A program made the translations under genes and the position numbers. A DNA stretch of 59,829 bases from an uncultured Hungatella sp. (GTDB lineage: Bacteria > Bacillota > Clostridia > Lachnospirales > Lachnospiraceae). This document shows positions 34,023 through 44,233 of this stretch, one piece after another. Within the stretch, counting starts at the first letter, position 1. Each line of letters begins with the position of its first letter. The stretch spans positions 1-59,829 of the forward strand of contig CAMTAF010000006.1 of the NCBI GenBank assembly GCA_947066955.1, read 5' to 3'. Under the pieces are notes generated by a model, which was not told the origin of the DNA, searched no databases, and saw only the letters and a program-made list of their open reading frames with translations.

Positions 34023-34661
34023 CTACTCACCTGTATTTTCTGCTGTCTCTTCCTGCCTGATCCTGGCCCCATCCGGCCCTACAGCATATCCGTCAGGGGT
34101 GGTTGTGCTCACCAGCATGGCTCCGTACACACCTTCCGAAGACATATTAAAATAATACTCTTTTCCGTCGATCACCTGCCAGCCTGCCCTCATGGCCCCG
34201 AAGCTGCCGTCGTCCACAGGGTTGAGGTAATAATGGATTCCGTCTTTTAACAGCCACCCGGTCTTTAAGTGCCCTGTCTCTTCAAAAAAATACCACCTGC
34301 TGTCAATACACTTCCACCCTCCTGCCGGCCAGCTTCCGTCGGTATACTGATACCACCAGCCGTCCGGACTGTAACGCCAGCCCTGCTTATAGCTTCCGCC
34401 TCCGCCATAACCGCCGGAAGGTCCCGAGGGGCCCATGCCGCTGATGTCCCAGCTTACAATCACATCCGAGCCCTTTGGCCCGGCCCCTTTGAACCCCGGG
34501 TAGTCGTAGACTGTCCCGTTGTTCCGGGCCGGGGCCGTGTCTCCGGGACCTCCGTGGGCAAAATCCCCCGGTCCCGCCGCCAGAGCCCATATGGACGCCT
34601 GCATCGCTGCCACCACACAGACCGCGGCCGCTGCCATATAATATCTCTTTTTCATTGTCAT
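34023..34661 (-). CDS. Secreted protein with cell-wall/choline-binding-type repeats
   Basis: A 212-residue exported protein. Signal peptide to about residue 28 (AAAAVCVVAAMQASIWALA), a Gly/Pro-rich middle (GPSGPSGGYGGGGSYK), then four aromatic repeats of the CW_binding_1 type (GWRYSPDGWWYQYTDGSWP, WKCIDSRWYFFEETGHLKTGW, GIHYYLNPVDDGSFGAMRAGW, GKEYYFNMSSEG). There is no catalytic domain, so it is a wall-attached accessory protein. AAAGGAG is seven bases before ATG. Confidence 0.85.
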   Translation of the reverse strand: MTMKKRYYMAAAAVCVVAAMQASIWALAAGPGDFAHGGPGDTAPARNNGTVYDYPGFKGAGPKGSDVIVSWDISGMGPSGPSGGYGGGGSYKQGWRYSPDGWWYQYTDGSWPAGGWKCIDSRWYFFEETGHLKTGWLLKDGIHYYLNPVDDGSFGAMRAGWQVIDGKEYYFNMSSEGVYGAMLVSTTTPDGYAVGPDGARIRQEETAENTGE

Positions 34662-34696
34662 TAAAAATCTCCTTTCTGTGGCCTGTCCCCGTTTCC

Positions 34697-35255
34697 TTAT
34701 GATGTACGGATATATTTTTGATTTCGGCTGTTTGGCTTGTCCGGGATGGTCATTCTCAGCTTTCCGGATTCCAGAAGAGGGACAAGGTACATCTTTCTAA
34801 AATGGCTTGCGTTTGCCAGACCTAGATACTCCATCATCTCCTTTTTGCTTTTAGGAATTTGGCAAAAACGGATCAAATCTCCCCACCTGCTTTCCTCAAC
34901 TTGGGTGGTAACTTGGGTGGTAACTTGAGCGGCGACTTGAGTGGTGACTGGGGGGGTAATCGATCCCCCCTCCTGTCTCTCCACATATTTATAATTCCTG
35001 ATAGTCGCGTGCAGCATAAACTCCACAGGACGATAGACCGGCTCCGGCAAACCCACGGCCTCCATCTCCCGATACATGCGGTCAACCCCCTCGCCAAACT
35101 CCTTTACATATTCATATTCATGCAGAAACTCTATGATCTTTGGATTTCGGGAAAAGTGGACATGGCGGATGTTGCTGGTGCGCACCAGCCCCGGCAGCAT
35201 CCCAGGACTTTCCACGGTAAAGTGGTCGTCACATAGTCTGTTCCAATCCTCCCCG
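34697..35255 (-). pseudogene. 5'-truncated AlbA_2/winged-helix ATP-binding-type regulator
   Basis: Only the C-terminal part remains: SRNPKIIEFLHEYEYVKEFGEGVDRMYREMEA and VEFMLHATIRN are typical of the RecG-like/AlbA_2 regulators, followed by a TTQV repeat linker and a winged helix (KSKKEMMEYLGLANASHFRKMYL). The frame is open upstream to the stop codon of the transglutaminase-like gene at 35256, reading SGEDWNRLCDDHFTVES without a start. The DNA-binding N-terminal half is absent. GTG at 35215 could start a fragment, but it has no good site. Confidence 0.8.
34893..34952 (-). repeat. 12-base repeats encoding the TTQV linker
   Basis: Short units of the type accacccaagtt, encoding TTQVAAQVTTQVTTQV. 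Such linkers are usual before the winged helix in this family and vary in number. Confidence 0.65.
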
Positions 35256-36638
35256 CTATATTACAGCCTCCATCTCCACCACCTGCTGCCTGGTTTTGTA
35301 TTCACAGGCCATCAGCCCTCTGTCCTCAAACTCCGCTTCCCCCACCTGGTTGTCATAGGGGTCTTCTCTCATAAAAGACTTAGGCGGCATAAATTCATGT
35401 TGAAACTGGCTGCAGCACGGAATCCGGAAGGGGTCTAAATTCCCAAAGTAAAAATCCCATCTCTCCATAGCCCCCGCGCGGTAAGCCGCTCCCCCGAAGG
35501 AGCAGTCCGCATACAGCCATCCATAGGGCTCCACGTAAAACCTGGCCCAGTCGTGGCACCCAATCTCCAGCGGAGTAGCATAAAGCCCTGACTGCCACTT
35601 GGCAGGGATTTTGGCGATGCGGCACATGGTGATAAACAGGAGGGCATAGATCCCGCAGTCCCCTTTCAGTCCGGTGGCCATGTACTCCGGCAGGTTGGCG
35701 ATGGTGCTGTACTGCCTGACAAAAGAGTAGGCCACATGGGTTGTGATGTAGTCATAGATCCTTCTCGCCCTCTTTAAGGGATTTTTCTCCTCTCCCACCG
35801 CCTGCCTGGTGAGATCCTGCAGATAGGGGGTGAACCTGATATGGGGAAACTGTTCTTCCAGACACGGGGCCAGCTCTCCGGCCGGCTCACACTCAAAAGC
35901 CTTGTCCTCATCTATGTCAACATATCCGGCATGGTTTTCCATCTCATATTCCACCCAGAACTCCTCTCCCGGCTTATAAGCGCCTTCCATGCACACGGTC
36001 CTCTGGGGATAGTCACCAGAGGACACGCAGACCGGTTCCCTGGAGGTTCCAAGAATCTTAAAATTCTTCACCCGTTCCCCCTCTATGGGGATAGGCAGAT
36101 GGACCCTGATCCCCGTCCCCTCCTTTCCCGCGGACTCCTGGGTACACAGGGAAGCTCTCACCCGCATCCGGTAAGCCATGCCTCCGTTTTTCTTCATAGC
36201 GGAAATAGTCTCGTCAAGAAGACGGCTCCCCCTGACCCTTCCTTCCACCCGGGAGGGGTCCAGGAGCCGGGGCCACAGCTCCTGCCTGGTTTTTAAAAGA
36301 TTTTCCAGGAAATCATCTTTATAGCGGACCTGGCCCCGGACAAAGATCCATTCCGCCGCTCCCTCGTCCCTCAGCTGCTCCAGTTCCTCCTCTGTAGCTC
36401 CTTTGAAAGTCTCCTGCATCTGCCTGAGAGCCTCCTCTTTTGTGTAAATGTATTTCAGCGGAAGCCTCTTTAAAATCTCCTGTTCCAGCTCCAGCCTTTT
36501 TCGCAAAGCCACTGGCAGGTCTTTCTCAAGCCTCATATGGATCACTTTCCGGGCTCTCTCAAAATCTCCGTACCATTTTAATTTCTCAATGTCCTCTGGC
36601 AGACTCACTGTCAGATAGGAAAGATCCGTGTACGCCAT
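35256..36638 (-). CDS. Transglutaminase-like domain protein
   Basis: A 460-residue protein with no signal peptide. The C-terminal half has the transglutaminase/protease core: Cys in TGLKGDCGIYALLFITMCR (near 320), His in EIGCHDWARFYVEP and Asp in GWLYADCSFGG. These give a complete Cys-His-Asp triad. The N-terminal half (about 1-240) is helical and then beta-rich, of no family that I recognise. It starts 6 bases after proC and is probably in its transcript. Substrate is unknown. Confidence 0.85.
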   Translation of the reverse strand: MAYTDLSYLTVSLPEDIEKLKWYGDFERARKVIHMRLEKDLPVALRKRLELEQEILKRLPLKYIYTKEEALRQMQETFKGATEEELEQLRDEGAAEWIFVRGQVRYKDDFLENLLKTRQELWPRLLDPSRVEGRVRGSRLLDETISAMKKNGGMAYRMRVRASLCTQESAGKEGTGIRVHLPIPIEGERVKNFKILGTSREPVCVSSGDYPQRTVCMEGAYKPGEEFWVEYEMENHAGYVDIDEDKAFECEPAGELAPCLEEQFPHIRFTPYLQDLTRQAVGEEKNPLKRARRIYDYITTHVAYSFVRQYSTIANLPEYMATGLKGDCGIYALLFITMCRIAKIPAKWQSGLYATPLEIGCHDWARFYVEPYGWLYADCSFGGAAYRAGAMERWDFYFGNLDPFRIPCCSQFQHEFMPPKSFMREDPYDNQVGEAEFEDRGLMACEYKTRQQVVEMEAVI

Positions 36639-36644
36639 GTTCTC

Positions 36645-37433
36645 CTACCTTCCTTCAATCGCATCAATCGCGTCGATCACAGCGGAGCGGAAGCCCTTTC
36701 TCTCCAGAGCCGCCACCCCCTTGATGGTGGTGCCTCCCGGCGAGCACACCCCGTCCTTCATGGCTCCCGGATGCCGCCCTGTGGCAAGCTGCAGCTTTCC
36801 TGTTCCCACAACCATCTGGCTGGCAAGCTTGTAGGACAAGTCCCGGGGAAGGCCGTGGAGCACCGCTCCGTCGCTCAAAGCCTCTATGAACATGGCGGCA
36901 AAGGCGGGGCCGCAGCCGCTCAAGGTCCCTCCCGCTCCCAGCTGCTTGGTGTCAACCACCTCCACAAGGGCTATAGCGGAAAACAGCTCTTTTATCCCGG
37001 CAAATTCCTCTTCTGTCAGAGAGTGTTCCCTCTCGCACAGGATAATCCCCTCGCCCACCGCCACCGGAGTGTTGGGCAGGGTGCTTAAATGGTGGGTTCC
37101 TGGCAGGAGAAATTTTTCATACATTTCAAACGGAAAATTCACTGCCACGGAGATCAGGATCTTGTCCCTGAGAGCTTCCCTGATAGGGGTGAGCACCTCC
37201 TCCACCAGATAAGGCTTCACCGCCACAATGACCACATCTGACTGCCGCGCCGTTTCCAGCGGGGTTTTTAAGGCTTTAATCCCATATTTCTCCCCGTTTT
37301 TGCACATCTTATCCCAATCCCGGGCACAGGCACAGATCCTGTCCGCCTTCACTGCCCCTTTTAAGATCAACCCCTCGGCCATGGCCTGCGCCATGTTGCC
37401 GAATCCTATAAAACCAATGGTCCAGTCTTTCAT
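36645..37433 (-). CDS. proC: Pyrroline-5-carboxylate reductase
   Basis: A 262-residue NAD(P)H enzyme for the last step of proline synthesis. Rossmann start IGFIGFGNMAQAMAEGL; the substrate segment AGGTLSGCGPAFAAMFIEALSDG near 165, and GVCSPGGTTIKGVAALE near 230. AAAAGGAG precedes ATG. Half a TAP element lies just upstream, in what would be its leader. Confidence 0.94.
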   Translation of the reverse strand: MKDWTIGFIGFGNMAQAMAEGLILKGAVKADRICACARDWDKMCKNGEKYGIKALKTPLETARQSDVVIVAVKPYLVEEVLTPIREALRDKILISVAVNFPFEMYEKFLLPGTHHLSTLPNTPVAVGEGIILCEREHSLTEEEFAGIKELFSAIALVEVVDTKQLGAGGTLSGCGPAFAAMFIEALSDGAVLHGLPRDLSYKLASQMVVGTGKLQLATGRHPGAMKDGVCSPGGTTIKGVAALERKGFRSAVIDAIDAIEGR

Positions 37434-37449
37434 TTTGTCTCCTTTTCAA

Positions 37450-37479
37450 ATTTCCTTTCCACCCCCATGCGCATAAAAG
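37450..37479 (+). repeat. TAP element fragment, copy 12 (right end only)
   Basis: Keeps the pyrimidine strand TTTCCTTTCC, the right arm CCCCC and ATGCGCATAAAA, then a hairpin (CAGCTTTTC with GAAAGCTG) like a terminator. It lies 17 bases before proC. No gene remains between here and copy 6. Confidence 0.65.
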
Positions 37480-37620
37480 CCGCAGCTTTTCGCGTCGCCT
37501 ATCCGGCTGTGGAAAGCTGATTTCATTTCCTGTTTCAACGTAAACCCTTGCGCCCGTCGCCGCCGTCAGTATACAGTGAGATTCTACCACATTTTAATCA
37601 TTTGTTCTACACCAATCAAA

Positions 37621-37707
37621 GTAGGGGAGGTCTTTTCCCCCTACTCGCCGCGCGGCCCGTGCGCCGCTTTAGCGGCAAACTTCCACTGCACGGGCCTGCG
37701 CATAAAA
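37621..37707 (+). repeat. TAP element, copy 6
   Basis: First hairpin GTAGGGG with CCCCCTAC, linker TCGCCGCGC, a longer outer stem of 9 bp, GGCCCGTGC/GCACGGGCC, inner hairpin GCCGC-ttta-GCGGC, pyrimidine strand AAACTTCCACT and right end CTGCGCATAAAAA, continuous with the dnaJ terminator. Confidence 0.9.
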
Positions 37708-37741
37708 AGAGACAGTCCGCACCTGGATGCAGCCTGCCTCT
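37703..37741 (-). terminator. Terminator after dnaJ
   Basis: Minus strand AGAGgCAG pairs with CTGtCTCT (one mismatch), then TTTTTATG. The stem begins within the last codons of dnaJ. Confidence 0.7.
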
Positions 37742-37746
37742 TCCTG

Positions 37747-38931
37747 TCAGCTGTTGCCGGAATCCTTTTTAAAGAATCCCTTCTTTTTATGTCCAACGCT
37801 CTCCTCCTTGGATGGGGTCTTCCCGTTCATCAGATCGTCAAAACGCCGCAGAGCTTCCCTCTGCTCCTCGTTCATCCTCTCCGGTACCTGGATCACCAGG
37901 GTCACATAGTGGTCTCCTCTCATGGCCCTGTTTCTTAAGGACGGAACGCCTTTGCCCTTGAGACGGACTCTGGTGTCTGTCTGGGTTCCGGCCTTGACCT
38001 CGTACTCCACTTCCCCGTCCACGGTCTTGATCCGGATGGGGCCGCCTAAGGCCGCCACCGCGAAGGAGATGGGAACCGTAGAGTAAATGCTGGTGTCTTT
38101 CCGGACAAATACCGGATGCTTGGACACAACAGCCTCCACCAGAAGGTCTCCCCTCTCGCCGCCGCCTGTTCCCGGCTCTCCTGACCCTGCCATGCGGATG
38201 CTCTGCCCGTCATCAATACCTGCCGGGATGGTGACCTTCAGCCTCTTTCTCTTTGTGATGTACCCGGTCCCCCGGCAGTCCGGACATTTCTCCCGGATCA
38301 CCTTTCCCGTCCCGCCGCACTCCGGACAGGTGGACACATTCTGAACCATACCCAATCCAAAGGGAGACTGCTGCACCTCCACGATCTTTCCCTTGCCTTT
38401 ACATCTTGGGCAGGTCTCTGGGGAGGTTCCTGCCTTTGCCCCTGTGCCGTGGCATGTGCCGCACTCTTCCTTATAATTGATCTCGATCTCTTTCTCGCAG
38501 CCAAAGATCGCCTCCTCAAAGGTGATCCTGATGCTGGTTCTGACATTGGCTCCCCGCATGGGGCCATTGTACCTGGAACTGCTTCTGGAACGGGTTCCGA
38601 ACAGGTCTCCGAAGATGTCCCCGAAGATGTCCCCCATATCCGCTCCGTCAAAGCCCCCGAAACCGCCAAAGCCCCCGAAGCCGCCGCCTCCCGCGCCGCC
38701 GTCAAAGGCCGCATGGCCAAACTGGTCATACTGTCTTCTCTTCTCGCTGTCGCTCAAGACGCTGTAAGCCTCCGAAGCCTCCTTGAATTTCTTTTCAGCC
38801 TCCGCATCCCCGGGATTGGCATCGGGATGGTATTTTTTTGCCAGGACTCTGTATGCTTTCTTGATAGCCGCATCATCTGCATTCTTCGGGACGCCCAGGA
38901 CTTCATAGTAATCTCTCTTGCTCTCTGCCAT
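37747..38931 (-). CDS. dnaJ: Chaperone DnaJ
   Basis: A 394-residue type I J-protein. The J domain has HPD ([10 protein letters not shown]) near 33, a Gly/Phe-rich region near 75-100 ([12 protein letters not shown]), four zinc repeats ([32 protein letters not shown]) and the C-terminal substrate domains. It stimulates DnaK. Last gene of the hrcA operon. Confidence 0.98.
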   Translation of the reverse strand: MAESKRDYYEVLGVPKNADDAAIKKAYRVLAKKYHPDANPGDAEAEKKFKEASEAYSVLSDSEKRRQYDQFGHAAFDGGAGGGGFGGFGGFGGFDGADMGDIFGDIFGDLFGTRSRSSSRYNGPMRGANVRTSIRITFEEAIFGCEKEIEINYKEECGTCHGTGAKAGTSPETCPRCKGKGKIVEVQQSPFGLGMVQNVSTCPECGGTGKVIREKCPDCRGTGYITKRKRLKVTIPAGIDDGQSIRMAGSGEPGTGGGERGDLLVEAVVSKHPVFVRKDTSIYSTVPISFAVAALGGPIRIKTVDGEVEYEVKAGTQTDTRVRLKGKGVPSLRNRAMRGDHYVTLVIQVPERMNEEQREALRRFDDLMNGKTPSKEESVGHKKKGFFKKDSGNS

Positions 38932-38961
38932 GTTGGCCTGCCTTTCCGCTTTCCATACACC

Positions 38962-38997
38962 GCAGAAAAGTGCTGTACTGCTACAACACTTTTCTGC
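38962..38997 (-). promoter_or_regulatory. Long perfect hairpin between dnaK and dnaJ
   Basis: GCAGAAAAGTG pairs with CACTTTTCTGC (11 bp), and after one unpaired base TGTA pairs with TACA around a 4-base loop. No T-run follows, so it is not a normal terminator. It could protect or process the mRNA so that DnaK exceeds DnaJ. Confidence 0.75.
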
Positions 38998-39009
38998 TAT
39001 ACTTTGGAA

Positions 39010-40887
<1,878 letters not shown>

Positions 40888-40913
40888 CTATATAAACTTT
40901 CAATATATGTTGT

Positions 40914-41585
40914 CTAGTTTGCCACCTGCACCATGCTGTGTCTCACCACACTGTCACGGTACATGTATCCCTTTTGAAGCTCTATGGCCACCACGTTCTC
41001 CCCCAGGTTCTCATCCTCCACATGCATCACCGCGTTGTGGAAGTTGGGGTCAAAGGGCTGGCCCACAGCCTCAATGGGCTTCACTCCCGCTTCCTCTAAG
41101 TTCTTCAGAAGCTGCTTATATATCATCTCCATGCCCTCGGCGAAGGAGCTTCCCTTCACATCCTCGGGCACGGAGCTTAAGCCTCTCTCAAAATTGTCAA
41201 TCACAGGCAGGATTCTCTCAATGATGTCCTTGGCCCCGATCTCGAACATGGCTGACTTCTCCTTCTCGGATCTCTTCCTGAAATTGTCAAACTCCGCCAT
41301 GGTTCGGCGCACCCGGTCGGTCAGCTCCTCGATCTGGGTGTCCCTCGGGTCTTTCTTCTCCTTCTTCTTCCCGAAAAATCCCTTCTTGGCGGTTTCCTTT
41401 GAGGACTCGCTTTCCTCCTCCTCAGCCCCCTCCCCGGCAGTCTCCTCTGTCTCATCCTGAGAGTCCGCCTGGAGGCTTTGCCCCTGTTCTTCCTCCTCTT
41501 TTCCTGGAATATCCGTGTCAGAGATCTCCTCTGTCACAGGTTCCTCCTGTTCCAGGCCGTCTTCTTTTCTATTCTCCTCGTTCAC
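40914..41585 (-). CDS. grpE: Nucleotide exchange factor GrpE
   Basis: A 223-residue protein. A long acidic N-terminal part (about 1-75, rich in Glu) precedes the coiled coil TDRVRRTMAEFDNFRKRSEKEK and the beta domain (AVGQPFDPNFHNAVMHVED, GYMYRDSVVRHSMVQVA). It starts with GTG at 41585, eight bases after the hrcA stop. It releases ADP from DnaK. Confidence 0.96.
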   Translation of the reverse strand: MNEENRKEDGLEQEEPVTEEISDTDIPGKEEEEQGQSLQADSQDETEETAGEGAEEEESESSKETAKKGFFGKKKEKKDPRDTQIEELTDRVRRTMAEFDNFRKRSEKEKSAMFEIGAKDIIERILPVIDNFERGLSSVPEDVKGSSFAEGMEMIYKQLLKNLEEAGVKPIEAVGQPFDPNFHNAVMHVEDENLGENVVAIELQKGYMYRDSVVRHSMVQVAN

Positions 41586-41593
41586 TGCTATCT

Positions 41594-42631
41594 CTACCTT
41601 TCTTCTTTTTTGAAAGTCGCATCCAGCTGTGTCATAAGATTCCTCAATGTCCTCAGCACCTTCTCATAGTCCATCCGCTTGGGGCCGATGATCCCGATGG
41701 TGCCTTTGAGTCCCTCTCCCAGATCATAGGTGGCCGTCACCACGCTGCAGTCCTTCATGGCCTGAACCGGAGACTCGTCGCCGATGTAGACCTGAATCCC
41801 CGTCTCGCTCTGGTTTCCGCCCGCCTCGCCCACCAGCTCCTGGAGAACCTCCGTGTGCTCTAAAGTGCTTAAGAGCTCGCTGGCTTTCTGGCTGTCGCTC
41901 AGTTCCGGATACTTGAAAATGTTGGTAGCCCCGCTGGTGTAGATCTGAAAATCATCCCCGTCTGCCTTGATCACCGCGGCAACTTCGTTTAACACCAGAT
42001 CCACCACCTGCCTGTGGACTCCCGCTTCCTCCTTCAGCCTGCTGATAACCCCCAAATTAATCTCCTCAATGGTGAGGCCGTTCAGATTGGTGTTCAGAAG
42101 GATATTTAAGTTGAGCAGTTCCTCGTCGCTGATCTCCTCATCAATGGTCACCATGGTATTCTTGATAATGTTTCCCTCCACCACGGTTACGATGAGAAGC
42201 TTGTTGGCATCCACTCTGGACAGCTGGATAAACTTCAGCTTATTCCTGTGGTACTGGGGACCGCTGATCATGGCAGCATAGTTGGTGTTGCTGGCCAGGT
42301 TCTTGGCCAGGGCCTTGAGTACCAGCTCTAAACGGCCCATGCGCTGAACCATCAGCTCCTTGATCTCCATCACCTCATTGTCCTTCTCCAGCAGGATCTG
42401 GTCCACATAAAAACGGTATCCCTTGTCAGAAGGGATCCTGCCCGCCGAAGTATGAGGCTGGATAATGTAGCCCATCTCCTCCAGATCAGACATCTCATTG
42501 CGTATGGTGGCGGAACTCCACTTGGAATTCACATATTTGGAAATGGTTCTGGATCCTACTGGCTCTCCGGTCTCCATATAGTTCTTTATGATTGCTTTTA
42601 AGATCGTGACCTTGCGCTCATCCAGTTCCAT
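41594..42631 (-). CDS. hrcA: Heat-inducible transcription repressor HrcA
   Basis: A 345-residue repressor of the CIRCE operator. Winged helix SSATIRNEMSDLEEMGYIIQPHTSAGRIPSDKGYR near residue 40, then the dimerisation and GroEL-sensing parts. I start at 42631 (MELDERKVTIL), as family members do, with AGGAAGGACAGGGG upstream; the longer reading would lie inside the operator region. Confidence 0.97.
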   Translation of the reverse strand: MELDERKVTILKAIIKNYMETGEPVGSRTISKYVNSKWSSATIRNEMSDLEEMGYIIQPHTSAGRIPSDKGYRFYVDQILLEKDNEVMEIKELMVQRMGRLELVLKALAKNLASNTNYAAMISGPQYHRNKLKFIQLSRVDANKLLIVTVVEGNIIKNTMVTIDEEISDEELLNLNILLNTNLNGLTIEEINLGVISRLKEEAGVHRQVVDLVLNEVAAVIKADGDDFQIYTSGATNIFKYPELSDSQKASELLSTLEHTEVLQELVGEAGGNQSETGIQVYIGDESPVQAMKDCSVVTATYDLGEGLKGTIGIIGPKRMDYEKVLRTLRNLMTQLDATFKKEER

Positions 42632-42662
42632 ATCCCCTGTCCTTCCTGTTTGTCTGGGCTTG

Positions 42663-42689
42663 TTAGCACTCATTTAAGTCGAGTGCTAA
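42663..42689. promoter_or_regulatory. CIRCE operator of the hrcA operon
   Basis: The exact consensus TTAGCACTC, 9 bases, GAGTGCTAA. It lies 14 bases after the -10 box and is bound by HrcA. Confidence 0.98.
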
Positions 42690-42702
42690 TTTCTATGCTC
42701 TT

Positions 42703-42731
42703 AATATAGACCTTTGGATAGTTTTTGTCAA
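42703..42731 (-). promoter_or_regulatory. Promoter of hrcA-grpE-dnaK-dnaJ
   Basis: Minus strand TTGACA (42726-42731), 17-base spacer, TATATT (42703-42708), with CIRCE directly downstream. Confidence 0.9.
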
Positions 42732-42901
42732 TACCTTTTTTCACTTTCCTGAAAAGTTATCCTCACTGCGCCGCGGTTCTCCTTGAGAGGCGCCGACGGC
42801 GGACTGACCCACTGTCATCCACTTTTTCTCTCCTCAACCCCCATTTTTATTCCAAATTTCTTACGATTTTGTCAATTCTTCCCCACTTTTCCATGATTTT
42901 C

Positions 42902-42929
42902 TTGACATTTAACATTTTTGTAATATAAT
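42902..42929 (+). promoter_or_regulatory. Promoter of the 3D-domain protein gene
   Basis: TTGACA (42902-42907), 16-base spacer, TATAAT (42924-42929). Between this and the hrcA promoter (42732-42901) I see no further feature. Confidence 0.8.
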
Positions 42930-42994
42930 TGTAATCAACCTGGCAACATTTATTTCATACTACAAAGATATCAGATACGACTAAGGAGATTATT

Positions 42995-44080
42995 ATGAAA
43001 AACTCAGTATTCTGGAAGTTATCTGCTGCCTTTGCAGGCTGTCTTTCCCTCTCCTTTTCCGCCATGGCCGCTGTGCCCGCGGGAACCTTGGAGGGTGCCG
43101 ACCAATCCTCTGTCTACGGATGGGTATGGGACAGTGATAACTACAACCACATTATTCCCGTAGAGATTTCCTTCTATCCCGCGGGGAGCGATCAGATCTT
43201 AAAAACCGACATCATAAAAGCCGACGACTATCAGGACAAGCTTCAGGAGTCCATCGGAGACGGCTACCACGGATTTTTATACTCTGTGGACTGGAACCAG
43301 TTTCAGGAGACACTGCTTCGGGTCACCGCCGCCACTGCCGAGGAGGAGCCGGTGTTTCTGGGAGAACTTACATATAATAAAGAAACCGGTGTCTGCACCT
43401 TAGGGAGCGCGGACACATCCGGCGCCCAGGAAGACCGGGCCGGGGATTCCCCTTCCTCCCCCTCACCCATAGGGCCGGGGGCTGACGGCGCTGCCGCGGA
43501 TCCCGCTGCCCCCGGCGCGCGGCGGGAGTCTGACAGTGGCAGCGATAACTTATCCGGAGATGCCCAGGCAGCTTCCGACGGACAGCAGCCTGACCTGCCG
43601 GCCCAGGATGCCGGGCAGCAGGCTCCGGAACAGCAGACCCAGAAGGCACCGGCCAGGCAGGCAGCTTCCGGGGGCACTCCCGCCTCCTCAGGGCGCGGCC
43701 CCTCCCAGGAGATCGGCCCCGGCGTCCCCCCGCCTCCCGAACCTCCCCAGGAGGAGGAGAAAGAGCCGAAATACGTCTCTCTGGGCATGTTTGTCACCAC
43801 CGGCTACTGCGGCTGCGAGATCTGCTGTCCCTCCGGCTCCAGCCTGACCTACAGCGGCACCGTTCCCCAGCCGGGCCACACCATCTCGGCGGACATCACC
43901 GCCTTCCCCATAGGGACCAGGCTGATGATCAACGGCGTCATCTACACGGTGGAGGATATCGGGTCCCAGGTCACGGGGAACAAGATCGACATTTACTACG
44001 CCACCCATGAGGAGGCCCTGGACCATGGAGTTCAGGAAGCAGAAGTCTTCGCCGTGCCTGACGATCCGGCAGAACCCTAA
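42995..44080 (+). CDS. Secreted 3D-domain protein (RpfB/YuiC-like)
   Basis: A 361-residue exported protein: signal peptide ending near AMAAVPA (about 28), a domain of about 110 residues (GWVWDSDNYNHIIPVEISFYPAG) that I do not recognise, a long Pro/Ala/Gly/Gln-rich linker (about 145-255), and a C-terminal 3D domain: TTGYCGCEICC, then SADITAFPIGTRLMINGV, VEDIGSQVTGNKIDIYYATHEEAL. The first two of the three aspartates are at SADITAF and VEDIG; the third is in NKIDIY. Such domains cut or remodel peptidoglycan. Confidence 0.85.
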   Translation: MKNSVFWKLSAAFAGCLSLSFSAMAAVPAGTLEGADQSSVYGWVWDSDNYNHIIPVEISFYPAGSDQILKTDIIKADDYQDKLQESIGDGYHGFLYSVDWNQFQETLLRVTAATAEEEPVFLGELTYNKETGVCTLGSADTSGAQEDRAGDSPSSPSPIGPGADGAAADPAAPGARRESDSGSDNLSGDAQAASDGQQPDLPAQDAGQQAPEQQTQKAPARQAASGGTPASSGRGPSQEIGPGVPPPPEPPQEEEKEPKYVSLGMFVTTGYCGCEICCPSGSSLTYSGTVPQPGHTISADITAFPIGTRLMINGVIYTVEDIGSQVTGNKIDIYYATHEEALDHGVQEAEVFAVPDDPAEP

Positions 44081-44100
44081 TGGGGCCGACACGTTCATTT

Positions 44101-44160
44101 TCGCGCCTGGCCCTGTCCGGCTTTTGCCAGGAAACCTCCTCTCGGGGTCTGTGTGCATAA
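44101..44160 (+). repeat. TAP element, copy 11 (diverged)
   Basis: Linker TCGCGCC, outer stem GGCCCTG/CGGGGTC (two G-T pairs), inner hairpin TCCGGC-GCCaGGA with a bulge, pyrimidine strand AAACCTCCTCT, right end TGTGTGCATAAAAA leading into the terminator. It lacks a clear first hairpin. Confidence 0.75.
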
Positions 44161-44163
44161 AAA

Positions 44164-44212
44164 TAAGATCCCTCCAAAGGACATGGTCTCCCGTGTCCTC
44201 TGGAGGGATTTC
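44164..44212. terminator. Terminator between the 3D protein gene and hemW
   Basis: ATCCCTCCA pairs with TGGAGGGAT, and after a mismatch AGGACA with TGTCCT, 10-base loop. A-rich left side gives T-rich output for the minus-strand hemW transcript. Confidence 0.85.
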
Positions 44213-44233
44213 TCCATCCTCCTGTGCTGCCTG

